Source: Citrus sinensis
Taxonomy: Eukaryota; Streptophyta; Magnoliopsida; Sapindales; Rutaceae
Length of the DNA: 64,000 bases
Reading direction: 5' to 3'
Assembly (NCBI RefSeq): GCF_022201045.2
Contig: NC_068558.1
Coordinates: forward strand, 50,013,501 to 50,077,500
The notes under the pieces were generated by a model. That model had not been told where the DNA came from. It was given only the letters and a program-made list of their open reading frames with translations, and did no database searches. Position numbers and translations under genes: made by a program. Positions 1 through 12,029 of this stretch are shown piece by piece. Position 1 is the first letter of the stretch, and each line of letters opens with the position of its first letter.

Positions 1-403
1 AGGGTTAAATTAACCGTAATTTCTTTCCATTTTATCTGATCTAAGATTCAAAATCAATCTTGTATTGCTTCAAGAGTCATGTTTTATCTTTTTGAATAAA
101 ATATATTGAATGATTTCCATTTCTAATCTTATCATTCACAGTTTGATGAGGTCACTGACTACTCTTTCGTCTAACAATTGAAAATACAGCAAAAAGGTTT
201 TTGTTTTTAGCATAGTAGGAGTAAATAGTAAACTGCCTGCCTTTGTCAATCAATTGTCAATCCACGTGCTTCTCTTTACAGTAATGTAGGCAAGTTTGTG
301 CTCCATTATTGCAGTGTTCCATCCCATTGTACATTAGTTAAACCATACACACTTCTCTTTGTAATATGAGAAAGATCTTAAATGATTATGTTCTCTTCTG
401 TAG
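1..403. other. Left-edge non-coding stretch, probably a STE24 intron
   Basis: No coding exon could be recognised here. A splice acceptor ends at 403, directly before the first visible STE24 exon. The STE24 segment expected just upstream (ending near the residues before the CKND block) is not present. The stretch is therefore read as the 3' part of a STE24 intron, with the remaining 5' exons outside the window. Confidence 0.6.
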
Positions 404-2422
404 TGCAAAAATGACGAGGAAATTGTAGCTGTTATAGCTCATGAGCTTGGGCACTGGAAACTTAACCATACAATGTACTCATTCATTGCTGTTCAGGTAT
501 GCTAGAGTTTTCTATCAAGGCTGGATTTGAGATCTATACTCATTTGGCTTGGACAAAAGTTCTATTGTACTGTTTGCCTTCAATTAGTATTTTAGAGATT
601 ATTAACTGTTTAAAATGAACTCACATTTCAGGATAGGGGTATAGTTTTTACTCATGTCATAAATTTTGGCACAAAAGTTGGTATCTTTTTCCCTTTTCTT
701 TAGGTTGAAGGTGTTAACTCATCTTCAGAGCTCTAAATTCAGAACAAATCATCAGGGCTTATGAACTGTGAAGCATTTATCGTTCTTATGGAGGCCTTTA
801 TTCTTTTTGTTGCTCATCTCTTAGTTCTGCAGCTTACTGTGTTATGTGCATATATTCTTTTCCTGATTCAATAATTACTGTCCTCATTATAACTGATTAT
901 GTTTTACTTATCAGGGAGAGAATAACTACGTCATAAAATTGACTTTGATAAGGTTCTTTATTCTCACTTTGGCAGGTTCTTACACTCTTACAATTTGGAG
1001 GATATACCCTCGTGAGGAACTCAACAGATCTCTTCCGAAGCTTTGGGTTCGACACACAGCCAGTTCTCATTGGTCTAATCATCTTTCAGGTATTGTTGTC
1101 TACGAATTCTACACATCAGTTTATTCAGGGTTTAGATCTTAAGTATCTTTATGCTTCTCATTTGATATGTGCATTCAGAGGCAGTATGTTGTTAAATTGT
1201 GCTCAAGTTTGATGTGGGCATGCTTAATTTATTAAAATGCTCTGCATTATTGCATAAAATGGTTTATTTTTGTAGCAAGTACGTGGTATTTTGTTAAAAA
1301 TTATGATTTCAGTTGATGCGTATGTCCTTAAAATATTAGGAGGTTGAACTTTGTTCTTTAGAGAGAGAGAGAGAGAAAATGAAAAAAAATTGGAAAACAA
1401 AACAATTATTAGAGTTAGCACTGCAAGTAGCACTTGCATTGCTGGTATAACTTCCTTGTTTTGGGTTACGTCCATATTATTATGGCTCTCTCAACGTGTC
1501 TATATAGGTTTCTGCAGTTAAGAAAATAATAATGTTTTCCCCAGAAGAGCTTTCTAACAATTTTTCTAACCTTGCTTGCAGCATACTGTAATACCAATCC
1601 AACACTTAGTAAGCTTTGGTCTTAATCTTGTGAGCCGATCTTTTGAATTTCAGGTAACTTTTTGAAATGCAGTTTAGTTTGTTGGCTTTACCCCTTCTCT
1701 CTTGCTCTCTCTCCTACTTCTTGATCATTTTTTTTTAAATTTTGATGGGGCATCTTTATTTTACTAGATATATTTTTTCTATGTAGGCTGATGCTTTTGC
1801 TAAGAAGCTTGGTTATGCCTCTGCTCTTCGTGCTGGTCTTGTGAAACTACAGGTGATCAATCAATATCTTCTTCCTACCATGATTAGAAATTGATTTTTT
1901 TTTTCCTTTTACTGTGCCCTGAAACAGAGGAGCACATTCTAACTGCCTGATGTTTAGGAGTTCTGTTGATTTTCTTGTGAAACAGAGTTTTGTTTGATTT
2001 TTTTCCCTCCCTGCCTTGTGGTTGGAGCCCATTTATGTAGACTGATAACATCTCACTGATTTGTTTCATTGGGCATAAGGCGAACATGGGACAATAAAAT
2101 TCCAATTTTTGTTATCGATAAGTCAGTTTGATAATACACTATATGGTTTTAGCCGACACACACTGGTGTTGTAAGGCCTTGTTATATCACAACCTTTTTT
2201 TGTGTATATGGTCAACAGTTCTCTTTAGTTATTAGAACTACAATAAAATGTTACAGAAGATGGGAAATTCTGGGTTTACTGATGGGAACTTTGTTGGTTT
2301 TTCAGGAAGAAAATTTGTCGGCTATGAATACGGATCCTTGGTACTCAGCTTATCACTATTCTCATCCACCACTTGTCGAGCGACTGGCGGCAATTGATGA
2401 ACCTGATAAGAAAGAAAAATGA
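404..2422 (+). CDS. STE24: CAAX prenyl protease 1 (STE24/FACE1), 3' part
   Basis: Zinc metallo-endopeptidase of the ER membrane that removes the -aaX tripeptide from prenylated CaaX proteins (M48 family). Five in-phase exons are visible: 404-496, 976-1089, 1582-1653, 1787-1852 and 2306-2422. Each is an exact number of codons (31, 38, 24, 22 and 38 plus stop), giving the last 153 residues. The family is usually about 424 residues, so the N-terminal two-thirds with most membrane helices lies off the left edge. Exon 1 carries the HELGH zinc motif. Exons 3-4 carry FEFQADAF, whose Glu is the expected third zinc ligand. Exon 2 holds a hydrophobic stretch ([10 protein letters not shown]). The C-terminal [15 protein letters not shown] block is typical of the plant orthologue. 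The gene ends in a Lys/Glu-rich tail. Its neighbour is the kinase at 4533, the same pairing as At4g01320/At4g01330 (recalled). Confidence 0.95.
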
Positions 2423-3719
2423 TTTAGGCAAACAGGGATGGCCATCCTAGTTTTTAGTTCATTTTATTACAGTACACAAAGCTAACTAAAATCATGACAG
2501 AGCGGCAGCTGTAATATTAGTTTCTGTTGAGTTCGTTTGGAGTATACATTTCCTTTACAATCAGGTACAAAAAAAGCACTTGTATCTCAAGTCTCACTTA
2601 AGGGATCTGTTTAATTCAGCTAAAAGAGGAAGTTAAAAGGGAAGGAATTATGAACTTTGTGAATGCATGAGCCCATCATGGTGGTGGGATTTAAAATCTG
2701 TCATCAATCGTGATCGTGTTTCTTTCAGCGAGGGAGATATCCGACCTGGATAACATTTTTTTTTAAAATTTAAAATTAAAAAAAAAATCAATTTCAGGCG
2801 AGACTTATTATTATTAAACGAATAGGATGTCATCTGAGGAAATTGAGCGGGTCCATCGAATTTTTGACTTCACTGACAATATGAATTCCTTCTTCAGAAC
2901 GATAAGAATCGGAATTGTCATTAAAACAATCGAGTTTTCTTCTTTACGTTTCAACACATGAAGACATGTATGGCATGGCATTGGTTTTAAGTCCAATGAA
3001 AAAGAGAGAATGACGAGGAAGGAGAAGAAGAATCTCAAGTTACCAAGAAAAGCTTCAAGAAAGCACAACTGTCGTGGGGACAAGGCATTTATCAAATTCT
3101 GTATACTTCCTTCCATAATGCTGTTTGCGGGGCATTCCAATCAAACTACCTTTTGTTATCTTGTCTTGATTCAATAGAATATATTATCATTTACGATTCT
3201 CAAGTACCACTCGCATTCGCAATTTGCAAATACAGTGGCAATAGTCAATAATCTCATCAACATTCGCAAGATCCAATTGATTGAATAAAAAAATATAATA
3301 ATAATTAAGCAAAGGCCAAACCACCTTGCTTGTTAAGTTAAGCAGCTCTTTCCCAAGTCTCCCCCGTGGATCCCACTCCCCACACATGACATATCCAGTA
3401 TGATTTCAGCGTCACTATTACCACCTGGCAGAACCTCTGGCTTCTGTGATCTGTGGAATTCCAATTGTCACCCTAACGGCGTATGGTGAGTGGCAACGCC
3501 GCTGATTATCCAGACAACGAGATAAAAGAGGAATTAATAGTGTTCTTATTAAACTTAAATCAAAATATACTGAAATTGAAATGGATTCAAATCGAAATAG
3601 GGAATAGAAATTAAAATAAATTATTTATTTTAACCGTATGAATCAAAATCGAAAGGAATTTTATTATCATTAATATATTTATTTTATTTTAAAATTAAAA
3701 TGAATTATCGTAAATTATT

Positions 3720-3955
3720 AAAATGACGTTGTTGATTATTGTTATTATTTATTATAATAATTTTGATTATATTATTATTATTGAAAATTATTATTGTTAA
3801 AAATAATAATAATTATTATTATTACTAAAACTATTATTACTAATATTATTAATTATTAATATTATCATTAATTATTATTAACAACAACAATTAAAAAATA
3901 ATAACAATAGCAATAATAATATAATATAATATAATAATATTTTATTTGAGGACAA
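3720..3955. repeat. Degenerate (AAT/ATT)n microsatellite tract
   Basis: About 235 bp built almost entirely from TTA, ATT, AAT and ATA triplets, with a few interruptions. The run switches strand sense several times, so it can fold into long AT hairpins. It sits midway between STE24 and the kinase gene. Confidence 0.8.
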
Positions 3956-4408
3956 AAGTATAATTATAAATTTAAATAAAGTAAAATGAGAATTTCAAAG
4001 AGCTTGATTCCCTACCTCTCTGATGGAATTAAGTTATTTTCCTTAATTCTAAAAATATATAGATCTTATATATTTCATTTTCATTTCACCTCTATTTTAG
4101 TATATAAATATACGATCAATTATTTTTTTTTAAAGAAAGTTCTGCCGTTACCGTCAAATGGGGAAATGCGGGCGTGGGCCCAAAAACTCCATTACGAAAT
4201 AGAAATCGAAGCACATACTCACTCACAGAGTCACAGTCACGGACAGAACATAGGCGTCCCATTAGCGTATCCAACGGCACTTTTTTAAGTTTTAACATTT
4301 TACAGAACTCCAGCTAGACAGAAGCAGACAGCTCATTTATGCTCGACAACAACCGGAACGAACGAAACTCTCATCCTCTTGGCTCTTGCCTCACCACCAT
4401 CACCATAA

Positions 4409-4429
4409 CTCTCTCTCTCTCTCTCTCTC
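4409..4429 (+). repeat. (CT)10 microsatellite in the kinase leader
   Basis: Uninterrupted CT dinucleotides about 105 bp upstream of the kinase start codon. Pyrimidine-rich CT runs are common in plant core promoters and 5' leaders (Y-patch-like). Its position suggests leader or core promoter, but no TATA box or transcription start was fixed. Confidence 0.6.
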
Positions 4430-4474
4430 CTCCCCATAATTCAATACGAACACACAAGTCTTTCACTCGAAGCC

Positions 4475-4492
4475 ATGCCTGAAAGCCTCTAA
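4475..4492 (+). promoter_or_regulatory. Candidate 5-codon upstream ORF in the kinase leader
   Basis: ATG CCT GAA AGC CTC TAA lies 41 bases before the kinase ATG at 4533 (MPESL then stop). If the transcript starts upstream of the CT tract, this minimal uORF would be translated first and could dampen expression of the main ORF. The transcription start is not known from sequence. Confidence 0.35.
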
Positions 4493-4532
4493 TTCATTTT
4501 CAGTTTCTTCATTTAAATAAACGGGAACAAAT

Positions 4533-6947
4533 ATGTCTATGTACGACGCCGCATTTGTGAACACAGAACTGTCAAAGCGGACATCAATTTTCGGGCTTCG
4601 GCTTTGGGTCGTAATCGGAATCTTACTCGGTTCACTAATCGTTCTCGCTCTCTTTCTGCTGTCTCTCTGCTTAACCTCTCGCCGGAAAAAACACAATCAT
4701 CTTCAACAACAACAACAATCCAAACAAATCCTTAACACGCCGCCAATCTCCAAGGAAATTCAAGAAATCGTGCACCATCCGGCACCTGTTCCGGAGATTC
4801 AAGTCGACATCGGGAAGATCGAGCACCGCGTGGTGTTTTCTGACAGGGCGTCGAGTGGGGAGAGTAGGGGAACGGGGAGTGCGTGTGAGACGGCGTCCTT
4901 TGGGAGCGGGAGCGTGGGGCCCGAAGTTTCGCATCTTGGGTGGGGCCGTTGGTATACGTTGAGAGAACTTGAAGCTGCTACCAGTGGGCTGTGTGAAGAG
5001 AATGTTATTGGTGAAGGTGGTTATGGGATTGTCTATCGTGGGATTTTGAGTGATGGTACTAAAGTTGCTGTCAAAAATTTATTAAATAACAGGTACTATT
5101 ATTATTTTTCCAAAATTGGTTTCTGCTTCTGATCCATGTTTATTTGCATGAAGAAAAAGGAACATATAATTTTATGTTATATTTGGTTGTCAAATTCTTT
5201 TTCTGTGATCGTTCCGGTCTATGCTCAATCCTGTTTTTGTTGTTTGTTAATTTTCTCGTGTCAGTTGCAGAATTTGTGCTGCAAAGTTGCCTACTTTTAC
5301 AAAAATAAAAAGAAAAGATGTTTGCTCATTGTAAACGCCTGAATTGATAACGTAGACTGAAGAACTGTCGCATATTTAGACTATTTGAGTACCGTTGGAC
5401 CTCTTCAATTGATTTGAGCTACATTCACACTATTTATGTTTGCTGACGTTAGATGGATATATTATCAGGGGTCAGGCTGAGAAGGAATTTAAAGTTGAGG
5501 TAGAAGTAATTGGACGTGTTCGACACAAGAATCTAGTTAGATTGCTTGGATACTGTGTTGAGGGTGCATATAGGTACGGATAATTGATTTAATTTATGGC
5601 CCGCCCAGATTTTTGGTTGAGGTTGTGGCTTTTGTTGAATGTTCAGAGATGTAATTTGTTTCTTGGTTTTATTTTGTAGGATGCTTGTGTATGAGTATGT
5701 TGACAATGGCAATTTGGATCAGTGGCTGCATGGGGATGTTGGGGATGTCAGCCCACTAACATGGGATATTAGGATGAACATCATACTGGGAACAGCTAAA
5801 GGGTACCGTAATTTTATGTTCTAAATTTGATTCTTCCCATGTGATTGAATTGCTGCATTCAATCACCATCCGAAGGGGTTTGTTTTCTGAATTTTAATTT
5901 ATTGTAATTCTTACAGATTGGCCTACCTTCATGAGGGTCTTGAACCAAAGGTTGTCCATCGAGATGTAAAATCCAGTAACATACTACTTGATCGCCAATG
6001 GAATGCTAGGGTTTCTGATTTTGGGCTTGCTAAGCTTTTATGTTCAGAGAGGAGTTATGTAACAACCCGTGTGATGGGAACGTTTGGGTATGCTCATTTC
6101 ATTGTTCAAGTCTCGCCTTTGTTTATTCTGTTATATATTCTTCTGTCAGTTAGATACAACTCCAGTACAATATAATGCATTAAGCAGCTTTGATTCTTTA
6201 AAGAACCAACTATAAATCATTTTTTGTTGGTTTTTGCAGTTATGTTGCACCAGAGTATGCATGCACTGGGATGCTGAATGAGAAGAGTGATGTTTATAGT
6301 TTTGGTATACTTATAATGGAGATAATTACTGGGAGAAATCCTGTTGATTATAGTCGACCACAAGGAGAGGTTAGCATTGATATATACATTGTTCTCATTA
6401 TACCCATTTATTATGTTCCTTTTTGTCTCTGGACCAATGTTGAAAATAACCAAATAATTGCAGGTGAATTTGGTTGATTGGTTAAAAACCATGGTTGGGA
6501 GTCGAAAATCTGAGGAGGTAGTTGATCCTAAACTGCCCAAGATGCCTGCTTCTAAAGCACTTAAACGTGTTCTGTTGGTTGCTCTGCGATGTGTGGATCC
6601 TGATGCAACAAAGAGGCCCAAAATGGGGCATGTAATACACATGCTTGAGGCAGATGACTTGTTATTTCGTGATGTATGCACTAATTCTCTTCATGATTTA
6701 TCATGTAACATGGAATAGCAAAAAGAAAGAAAATTCTCTATTAGTGGCTTTATTTCCACGCAATTTGACTAATTTGTGCTTCATTTTGCAGGAACGTCGA
6801 ATCGGAAGAGAACCTTCAAACTCATATGGTGAAGAGAATCGTGATTTTGCAAGAAAAGTAGGTGATAAACAATTGGGTGAAGGCGCTTCGGATACAAGTG
6901 AAGGTGATGGCAGTAGGAACAATCATCGACCAACCATGCGGCGATAG
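4533..6947 (+). CDS. Membrane receptor-like cytoplasmic Ser/Thr kinase (At1g01540/At4g01330 type)
   Basis: Seven exons join in phase: 4533-5092, 5469-5573, 5680-5802, 5917-6087, 6240-6369, 6464-6673 and 6792-6947, giving 484 residues. A short extracytoplasmic N-terminus (about 24 residues, no signal peptide) is followed by a transmembrane helix near residues 25-47 and a basic stop-transfer RRKK. A Gln-rich linker precedes the kinase domain. Catalytic features are all present: the Gly loop GEGGYG, Lys in VAVK, HRD at 277-279 followed by VKSSN, DFG at 297-299, and an APE-type YVAPEY. The HRD arginine makes it an RD kinase, likely regulated by activation-loop phosphorylation. The Ser/Gly-rich C-terminal tail has no known domain. 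Substrate and ligand are unknown. It is next to BPS1 and a MAPK, as in Arabidopsis chromosome 1 (recalled). The start is the first ATG that precedes the membrane helix. Confidence 0.95.
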
Positions 6948-9940
6948 CACCAGCAGAGAATTAGGTGACTAATTATTATCGTCTCCACTTTGGAAAGTTT
7001 GCTTTTCTTATTCTATTAGTTAGATTTCTTCTTGTACCTTAAAATCAAAGATACCTATGATTTGCAAATTCTTTTACATATATATTTTTTTTCTTTTTTC
7101 AGTTTTACATTCCTCAAATTGGGATGCATTTTGTATAATTTAAAGAATTCTTTCAATCATTCTTACAGGAACTGTATAATTAATGCTCGGTATATTTGTT
7201 TGTCAAACAAAAGCTGTTTTAGCAATTTTTCTGTCGTTTTACGAAGAACAAACATAAGTAGTATTGTTCCCCAAAAAAAAAAAAACCCTTTTTATTGAGA
7301 TTTTACCTACCTATTCAGCTTGATTGTATAATCCTTAAATTTTACATCTAGATATCCATTACTTGGCATGCTTCAGTGTTAAGACTTGTTGGCATCACTG
7401 CCAGCCTCTAGAAACAGATGTTAACGGGTGATGGCCCCAAACGCCAGCGACTTTGCTGGAATTTACTTGGTTTACATCCAGCATCAGGACCAACTCCTAA
7501 GTGGGACGGCACTGTGAAATCGACCCGCCAGCCAGCTAATAGAATGAAACATCTACATTTGGATGTAGTTTTGCTTATCCTAATTGGACCGGCTGCCAGC
7601 TGTGCTGCGCGAATCAGATATTGGAACGGGTCTTGCCATGTTTAACGATCACTGTCAAAAGTATTGCCTTTGGCCCAGAGTTTAACTGAAGCAAGCCGGT
7701 TGTTTGTGTTTTGCGTTTGGACCCATCTGTCTCCGTATTCTGTTCTGAAAGCTCGAGTTCCCATTTAGCTATTGGCAGTCTTACCGACTTAACCCCCTGT
7801 CAGCTTTCTTTTGGTACTGCGGTGGGACAGTTATAGTTGTCCTCGTCATAGTACTTTTAAATATTTAGCAAACACGCTCCACTGGTTGATTTTGTCGTTG
7901 GAACACTTACAATGATTTTATTTTATTTTATTTCGAAAATTGTGTCTAAATATCATATTTATCATATACTATGATTTTTTTTTTAAATAGCCTGCATCAT
8001 TTTACCTCAATATCAAATTGGGCCCGATTCCTAACAATAGTAAACCATTCTTCAAAGCTTGCTAATTGCTTCTTGCTTACACTTTTTCATATTTCATCTG
8101 AATTGAGGTTGGGCAATTAAATGTTATAATATTAAACTATTTGGTAAATATTAATTACTATAGTTTGAAAATTAAGTTGATTTGATTTTATACTTATATA
8201 ATAAAAAATTTATTATATTTTTAATAATTTTAATCAAAATTATTATTTAAAAATTATATTTATTACATACTATTAACTTTTATTTTAATTACAGTTTTTG
8301 TCCTACAGCAACTGTAACTTTTAAGTTACAACATCTTAATATTAAATTGGACTTTGATGTATTTTAAATTTGTTTCTTGCCTAACTAGTAGTTATTTGTT
8401 TTTAATTTATTCACAAACTTTCATTAATAATTTTTTGTGCCTTATATGGTAAAAGTTTCCGTTGATCAATATTTTAAAATTAAACCATTTCTAAGTTGAG
8501 CCAGACTATTGGCATCCTTCAAATATCTTTTAAAATTGTTTTCATGTATTTTACGATTTCAACCTTCGTTAAACACTTAAAATAGTTTCTCTTGCTTAAA
8601 ACTCTATATGCAACCACAACCACGCAGATTCTTCTTCTTCTTCTTCTTTTTTTCTTTTTGTTGACAACTTTGACACCATGTATCGTCATCAACATTCTTT
8701 TCTTTTTTACACTATAGCTTAACTACATTCATTTTTAAAATTTTTTAAATTGAGTCGCAGTAATCATGTAAGGGAGGAAGATGATCATAAAAAAGTGATT
8801 TTTTTTTTTTTTTTGTGGGGTAACTTCATGAAGAGCATAAGAAAATTAATAAGTAAAGGCCGTAGGATCAAAGCTAAAAACAAGAAAACACAAACTTTAA
8901 TGTAGTATATTTTTTCATTTGATGTATTAAAATTAGTGTTTTTCTATCTTTTAATTTGTTCTTCCCTTACTAAATAATGATTATTTAGTGAATGGCAATT
9001 TAGTCAATGGTAATTAATTTAAGGATATTTTTCAACTTCTACTGTAATTTAGTACGTAATATTTACATGTTAATTTTTTTCCAAAATTTTTATTGGGGAC
9101 ATGAGTCACATGACCCATGTGCGTCTCCATTAAGTTCCACTTCTGATAATAATAAAAAAAATCATTTAAATGTACCAGTAATGAAGAATCACATAATGGT
9201 ACAAATTAAAATGAAATAATTAATCTAAGTATAAAAAAATTAAGAAATCTATATCCCTAAATCTTTTTTTTCCTCATTGGGATTTTTTTTACCATTTTAT
9301 TTTGATGAGACATTTTGGTCCTAAGAAGTAATTTCCATGAAGGTTATAATTATAAATTTATGAAATGTATTTTAAAAGGATTTTGAAGGGGTGCCAATTA
9401 TCCAGGTATCCAACTCTTCGTATAAACACTGTTATTAAAACCAAAACAGGCCATTGGGCAATTAACCAGACCAAATTTCAGCCCATATGTGGGGCCCACT
9501 TAAAGGCTTCTCTAGAGAGTTCGTAAAGTGCAATCAAACTCAGAAAAGTATGGGGTGTGGCGGGACATCAAGCCCCGTCTGATTTTGTGAACCATCAGTC
9601 ACACGTGGCTCACGCACCATGCTGATGACTTTTCTTCGCACAAGTCACAACGGTTGCTGTTGTCTCGGTCTTTCTACAAAAAGATAACAAGCCGTGTTGG
9701 GCTGAAAGAGCATTGACGAAACGAAACTTACCAAAAAATGCCAAATATTTTGGCTTCAATAAATAAAGAAAATTTAAGAATTTTAAGTAAAAAGTATCCG
9801 TTGTGCTAATCACCATTCGTAGAACTCCACGTGTCCATCTGTCACGAAATTTTCCAGAACCGCAAGTGACTCCATCCCGCGCCCTACACCTTCAATATCA
9901 AAATAAAACAACCCCTCACCTAAAAAAGCGAGGACGCAAT
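6948..9940. other. Spacer between the kinase gene and BPS1
   Basis: The first few hundred bases are the kinase 3' UTR. A moderately GC-richer patch at about 7380-7800 has open frames but no recognisable domain. It is followed by AT-rich DNA with a TTC run near 8635-8650, an inverted copy of a dispersed MITE (8108-8345) and a T tract near 8802. Close to BPS1, CACGTG cores occur at 9602-9607 and 9828-9833 and may belong to its promoter. No gene is supported. Confidence 0.55.
8108..8345 (-). mobile_element. Dispersed AT-rich MITE, copy A (inverted)
   Basis: The reverse complement of this stretch aligns along its length with the stretches at 30690-30940 and 37615-37875. It shares the ordered blocks AAATAAAAGTTAATAGT, ATAATTTTTAA.TA.TAATTTTGA, ATATAAG/ATTATAAG and AACTTAATTTT. 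It has no coding capacity. Ends are approximate because no clean target duplication was identified. Confidence 0.6.
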
Positions 9941-10199
9941 AGTGTCTCTAACGCGTCTGCGAAATTTCCTAAGATTTTCGAGTACTGATTTCGGTACGAT
10001 TTATATCATCTTTTTTTGGTTGTTCTTTTCTTTAATCTTTGTGAAAAGAGAGGCTATTTTATTTTTCTCTGATTTTTTTTTTATTTATCAAAGACGTAGA
10101 AATTAGGTTTAGTTTTAGTTACGGTCTGCCATTAATTCTTTGTTAAGTATTTCGATTTAACCGAATAATCAGTTTTTCGATCCACGATCTATTGTTAAG

Positions 10200-10960
10200 G
10201 TAAGATATTTACCATATTTAATTTATTTTCTTTATTATGTGCATGATTAAGGTCTAGGGTTTGACTTTTGATTGAGAAAAGAGGCATGAATTGAAACAAG
10301 AAACTTTATATTCTGCATGATTATGTCCTAGGGTTTTTAAGATCTGAAGTTAATTCCTAATAGTGATGCCATGTTTCTTGTGGAAAGATCTGAATTTTTT
10401 TTTTGATCTTTTTGTTGGATTTTTTTTTTCTAAATTGATGCATGTAGTTTAAGGTGGAGAAATGGAAATTATGCAGTGCGTTGACTTCACGTTTACAGTC
10501 TTTTGATTTGCTATGACAGTGTATGTGAAATAAACAATTTTTTTACCTTTATGTTTCCTGAATTTGTATTTATTAGAAGCCTAATGTTCCCCTAAATTGC
10601 CAAAATATTGTAAGAGTTTAGAAAGAATTTTTTTTATTTAATGTCCCCTTATTATGCATCTAATTTCTTCGACTTTTACTCAGCTACCAACTGGATGGTC
10701 GGGGATAAAACTTTTGCCAAATTGATTTTGGCCTTCGTTTCCATATGATAAAGCTCAGAATGATAAATTAAGTTTTATGTTTGACTAGAGCTGTTTAAAT
10801 ACCTGCTAACAAATATGTGTAATAGTAATTTTCTTATTATATTATATTGTGTAACGATCCCCCGCCTCCCCCCCCCCCCCCCCCTTTCCCCCAAAAAAAA
10901 CAAAAGATTATGTTGCGATATGATGTCTGATTGATTTTCTTTCTTTTTACTTCTTTGCAG
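10200..10960 (+). other. Probable 5'UTR intron of BPS1
   Basis: A strong donor (AAG|GTAAGA, GT at 10200) and a strong acceptor (TTCTTTGCAG ending at 10960) enclose 761 bp just upstream of the BPS1 ATG at 10974. This would put only 13 leader bases in the coding exon and the rest of the leader upstream of 10200. The intron holds a run of 18 C at 10868-10885 followed by an A tract. Leader introns of this kind often raise expression in plants. Assignment rests on splice consensus only. Confidence 0.65.
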
Positions 10961-10973
10961 CAAATCCATCAAA

Positions 10974-12029
10974 ATGAGTCGCCCCCAGGATCCACACCGT
11001 CCTTTCTTCCCATTTGGAAATCCTTTTCGGATGATGTCCCCCAAAGGTTCTCGTTTGTCTCCCAAGCTTGTATCTCTGTTGGCTGATTTTGAGGAGACCT
11101 TGGCAGAGAGGCTGAGAAAACTTATGCCGAAAGACAAGGATGATATCCTCAACTTATCATGGATGAGACTGGCAATGGAGTCACTTTGTGAGACTCACAA
11201 TGTCATAAAAGACCTTATAACTGAGTTGGAGCTTCCTGTAAGTGACTGGGATGAGAAATGGATAGACGTGTACTTAGACATCAGTGTAAACTTGCTTGAT
11301 ATATGCATTGCTTTTAGCTCTGTTCTCACGAAGGTCAGCCAAGGCCACCTATTGCTTCAGTGTGTCTTGCACACTTTGGATTCTTCCTCTCCAACACAGT
11401 TTGGGCGAGCCTGTTCTTCTCTTGATAACTGGAGGGAGCACATTAGTTCAAAGAACCCCAGAGTTGAGAGCTGTCGTTCAATCTTAGACAATCTGGTAGC
11501 TTCTTTGGATTTGCCCAAGGTTAAGAACTCAGCCAAAGGGAAGGTTTTGATGCGCGCAATGTATGGGGTTAAGGTGTTGACTGTATTTGTTTGTAGTATT
11601 TTTGCTGCAGCCTTCTCTGGATCAGCCAAGAATTTGTTAGAACTGAACGTTTCTGACACATTACCTTGGGCACCAGCATTTTCTGCCTTGCAAGCTAATG
11701 TGAATGCAGAAGTTAGGAACATATTATCCTCTGGAAGAGCTACAGTTTTGAACGAACTAGAGGCTGTTGATGGGAGCGTTAAGAAATTGTATGAGGTGAT
11801 TCAAAATGAGGTTGACACTGTTGAAGAGGAACTGCTCCAGAAATCTGTTTTGGATTTGGGAAAGAGGGCAGATAACCTTTCTCAAGGGCTAGATCATCTT
11901 ACAAAGGCAGTGGATGGCTTTTTCAAAATAGTTTTGAGTGGGCGTGATGCTTTGCTTTGTAATCTAAGAGCAACTGGTACTGCCCCTGACATACTAGTAG
12001 GGAGGAATGCAGAACCTGTCAGGAGGTGA
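10974..12029 (+). CDS. BPS1: BPS1 (BYPASS1) family protein
   Basis: Single coding exon of 351 residues. It has the hallmark N-terminus of plant BPS proteins (SRPQDP followed by FFPFGNPFRM.SPKGS) and the conserved internal block LELPVSDWDEKW.DVYLDIS. Further family blocks are KNPR.ESCR.IL and the hydrophobic stretch around VKVLTVFVCSIFAAAFSGS, and the C-terminus has VDGFFKI.LSGRD.LL. In Arabidopsis, loss of BPS1 lets roots over-produce a mobile signal that stops shoot growth. The biochemical activity is unknown. The central hydrophobic segment (about residues 200-217) may be membrane-associated, although the family has no proven topology. The start is the only ATG giving the family N-terminus, and it follows a probable leader intron. 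Alternatives such as the BPS2/BPS3 paralogues cannot be separated without a tree. Confidence 0.95.
   Translation: MSRPQDPHRPFFPFGNPFRMMSPKGSRLSPKLVSLLADFEETLAERLRKLMPKDKDDILNLSWMRLAMESLCETHNVIKDLITELELPVSDWDEKWIDVYLDISVNLLDICIAFSSVLTKVSQGHLLLQCVLHTLDSSSPTQFGRACSSLDNWREHISSKNPRVESCRSILDNLVASLDLPKVKNSAKGKVLMRAMYGVKVLTVFVCSIFAAAFSGSAKNLLELNVSDTLPWAPAFSALQANVNAEVRNILSSGRATVLNELEAVDGSVKKLYEVIQNEVDTVEEELLQKSVLDLGKRADNLSQGLDHLTKAVDGFFKIVLSGRDALLCNLRATGTAPDILVGRNAEPVRR

Larger units (their letters stand above)
2423..4474. other. Spacer between STE24 and the kinase gene
   Basis: No credible gene was seen. The first part is the STE24 3' UTR. From about 3540 the DNA becomes extremely AT-rich, including the AAT/TTA tract annotated separately. 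The last part (about 4300-4532) is the probable kinase leader, with a CT microsatellite. Short open frames on both strands lack domain or splice support. Confidence 0.6.

Noticed and set aside
4116-4298. 60-codon minus-strand ORF near the kinase leader
   Set aside because: Low-complexity His/Ser codons from the leader; no support.
7418-7645. 75-codon plus-strand ORF in the GC-richer patch after the kinase gene
   Set aside because: No domain, no splice context and low-complexity residue order; probably kinase 3' flank.
10775-11152. 125-codon minus-strand ORF over the BPS1 start and leader intron
   Set aside because: Antisense shadow that includes the poly-C tract read as a Gly run.
11357-11722. 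121-codon minus-strand ORF within BPS1
   Set aside because: Antisense shadow of the BPS1 coding exon.
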